5,647 nucleotides of DNA, taken from NCBI GenBank assembly GCA_946055125.1, contig CAMGFF010000165.1:1-5647 (forward strand), given 5' to 3'. Of the stretch, positions 5,601 to 5,647 are shown in pieces. The DNA comes from an uncultured Prevotellaceae bacterium. GTDB taxonomy: Bacteria; Bacteroidota; Bacteroidia; Bacteroidales; Muribaculaceae. Within the stretch, counting starts at the first letter, position 1. Each line of letters starts with the position of its first letter. The notes under the pieces are model-generated. The model was not told the DNA's origin. It did not search any database and saw only the letters and a program-made list of their open reading frames with translations. The translations under genes and the position numbers were made by a program.

Positions 5601-5647
5601 CGTCAGCATCCGAGATCATCCGGGTTTTTGGGCGAGCAGTAAGGTAA
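5601..5647. other. Window edge, nothing identified
   Basis: These 47 bases after the terminator contain no recognisable gene start, promoter or repeat. An open frame exists on the minus strand across this stretch, but it would run through the terminator into tsf and shows no recognisable protein. Confidence 0.3.

Noticed and set aside
5512..5647. Minus-strand open frame entering from the right edge (about 45 codons)
   Set aside because: It would read through the strong terminator into the end of tsf and its translation resembles nothing known; not enough sequence to call a gene.
1..5647. A new defence, mobile or biosynthetic system
   Set aside because: The protein-coding content is feoAB and four housekeeping translation genes; no repeats, integrase, transposase or unknown proteins are present.

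Overview
The window is a conventional chromosomal segment from a member of the Bacteroidota, most likely the order Bacteroidales. Three things support this: an iron transporter in which FeoA is fused in front of FeoB, the gene order rplM-rpsI-rpsB-tsf, and a promoter of the Bacteroidota type (TTTG, 20 bases, TACCTTTG). Protein details such as S9 starting MEQINAVGRRKAA, L13 starting MDTLSYKTIS and EF-Ts starting MAVSMADI also resemble Bacteroidales proteins. A gut family such as Muribaculaceae or Prevotellaceae is plausible, but I cannot settle the family from the sequence alone. All genes are on the + strand.

Layout: bases 2-2320 hold the 3' part of feoAB, a ferrous-iron transporter whose first codons lie outside the window. 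Bases 2321-2516 are a gene-free gap with one strong promoter and a roughly 100-base untranslated leader that can fold into a hairpin. Then come rplM (L13, 2517-2996, GTG start) and, 11 bases later, rpsI (S9, 3008-3394). A 147-base gap (3395-3541) with a chain of hairpins precedes rpsB (S2, 3542-4375). A 157-base gap (4376-4532) with a perfect 14-bp hairpin plus a second hairpin precedes tsf (EF-Ts, 4533-5525). A strong GC-rich intrinsic terminator (5562-5594) closes the cluster. The last 47 bases hold nothing I can identify.

How the genes work together: L13, S9 and S2 are ribosomal proteins, and EF-Ts recharges EF-Tu during elongation, so the four genes form a translation operon. I see one good promoter, in front of rplM, and one strong terminator, after tsf, so a single long transcript is the simplest reading. 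The structured gaps before rplM, rpsB and tsf are the likely places for gene-specific control. feoAB is functionally unrelated and seems to be only a neighbour. Its codon use differs sharply: about 21 ATA isoleucine codons against one in the four translation genes.

I found no mobile element, CRISPR array, defence system, tRNA or rRNA, and no new protein system. The most interesting material is in the non-coding gaps. The rplM and rpsB leaders carry hairpins with similar sequence and layout, and the rpsB-tsf gap has a terminator-like hairpin that may set the ratio of S2 to EF-Ts.
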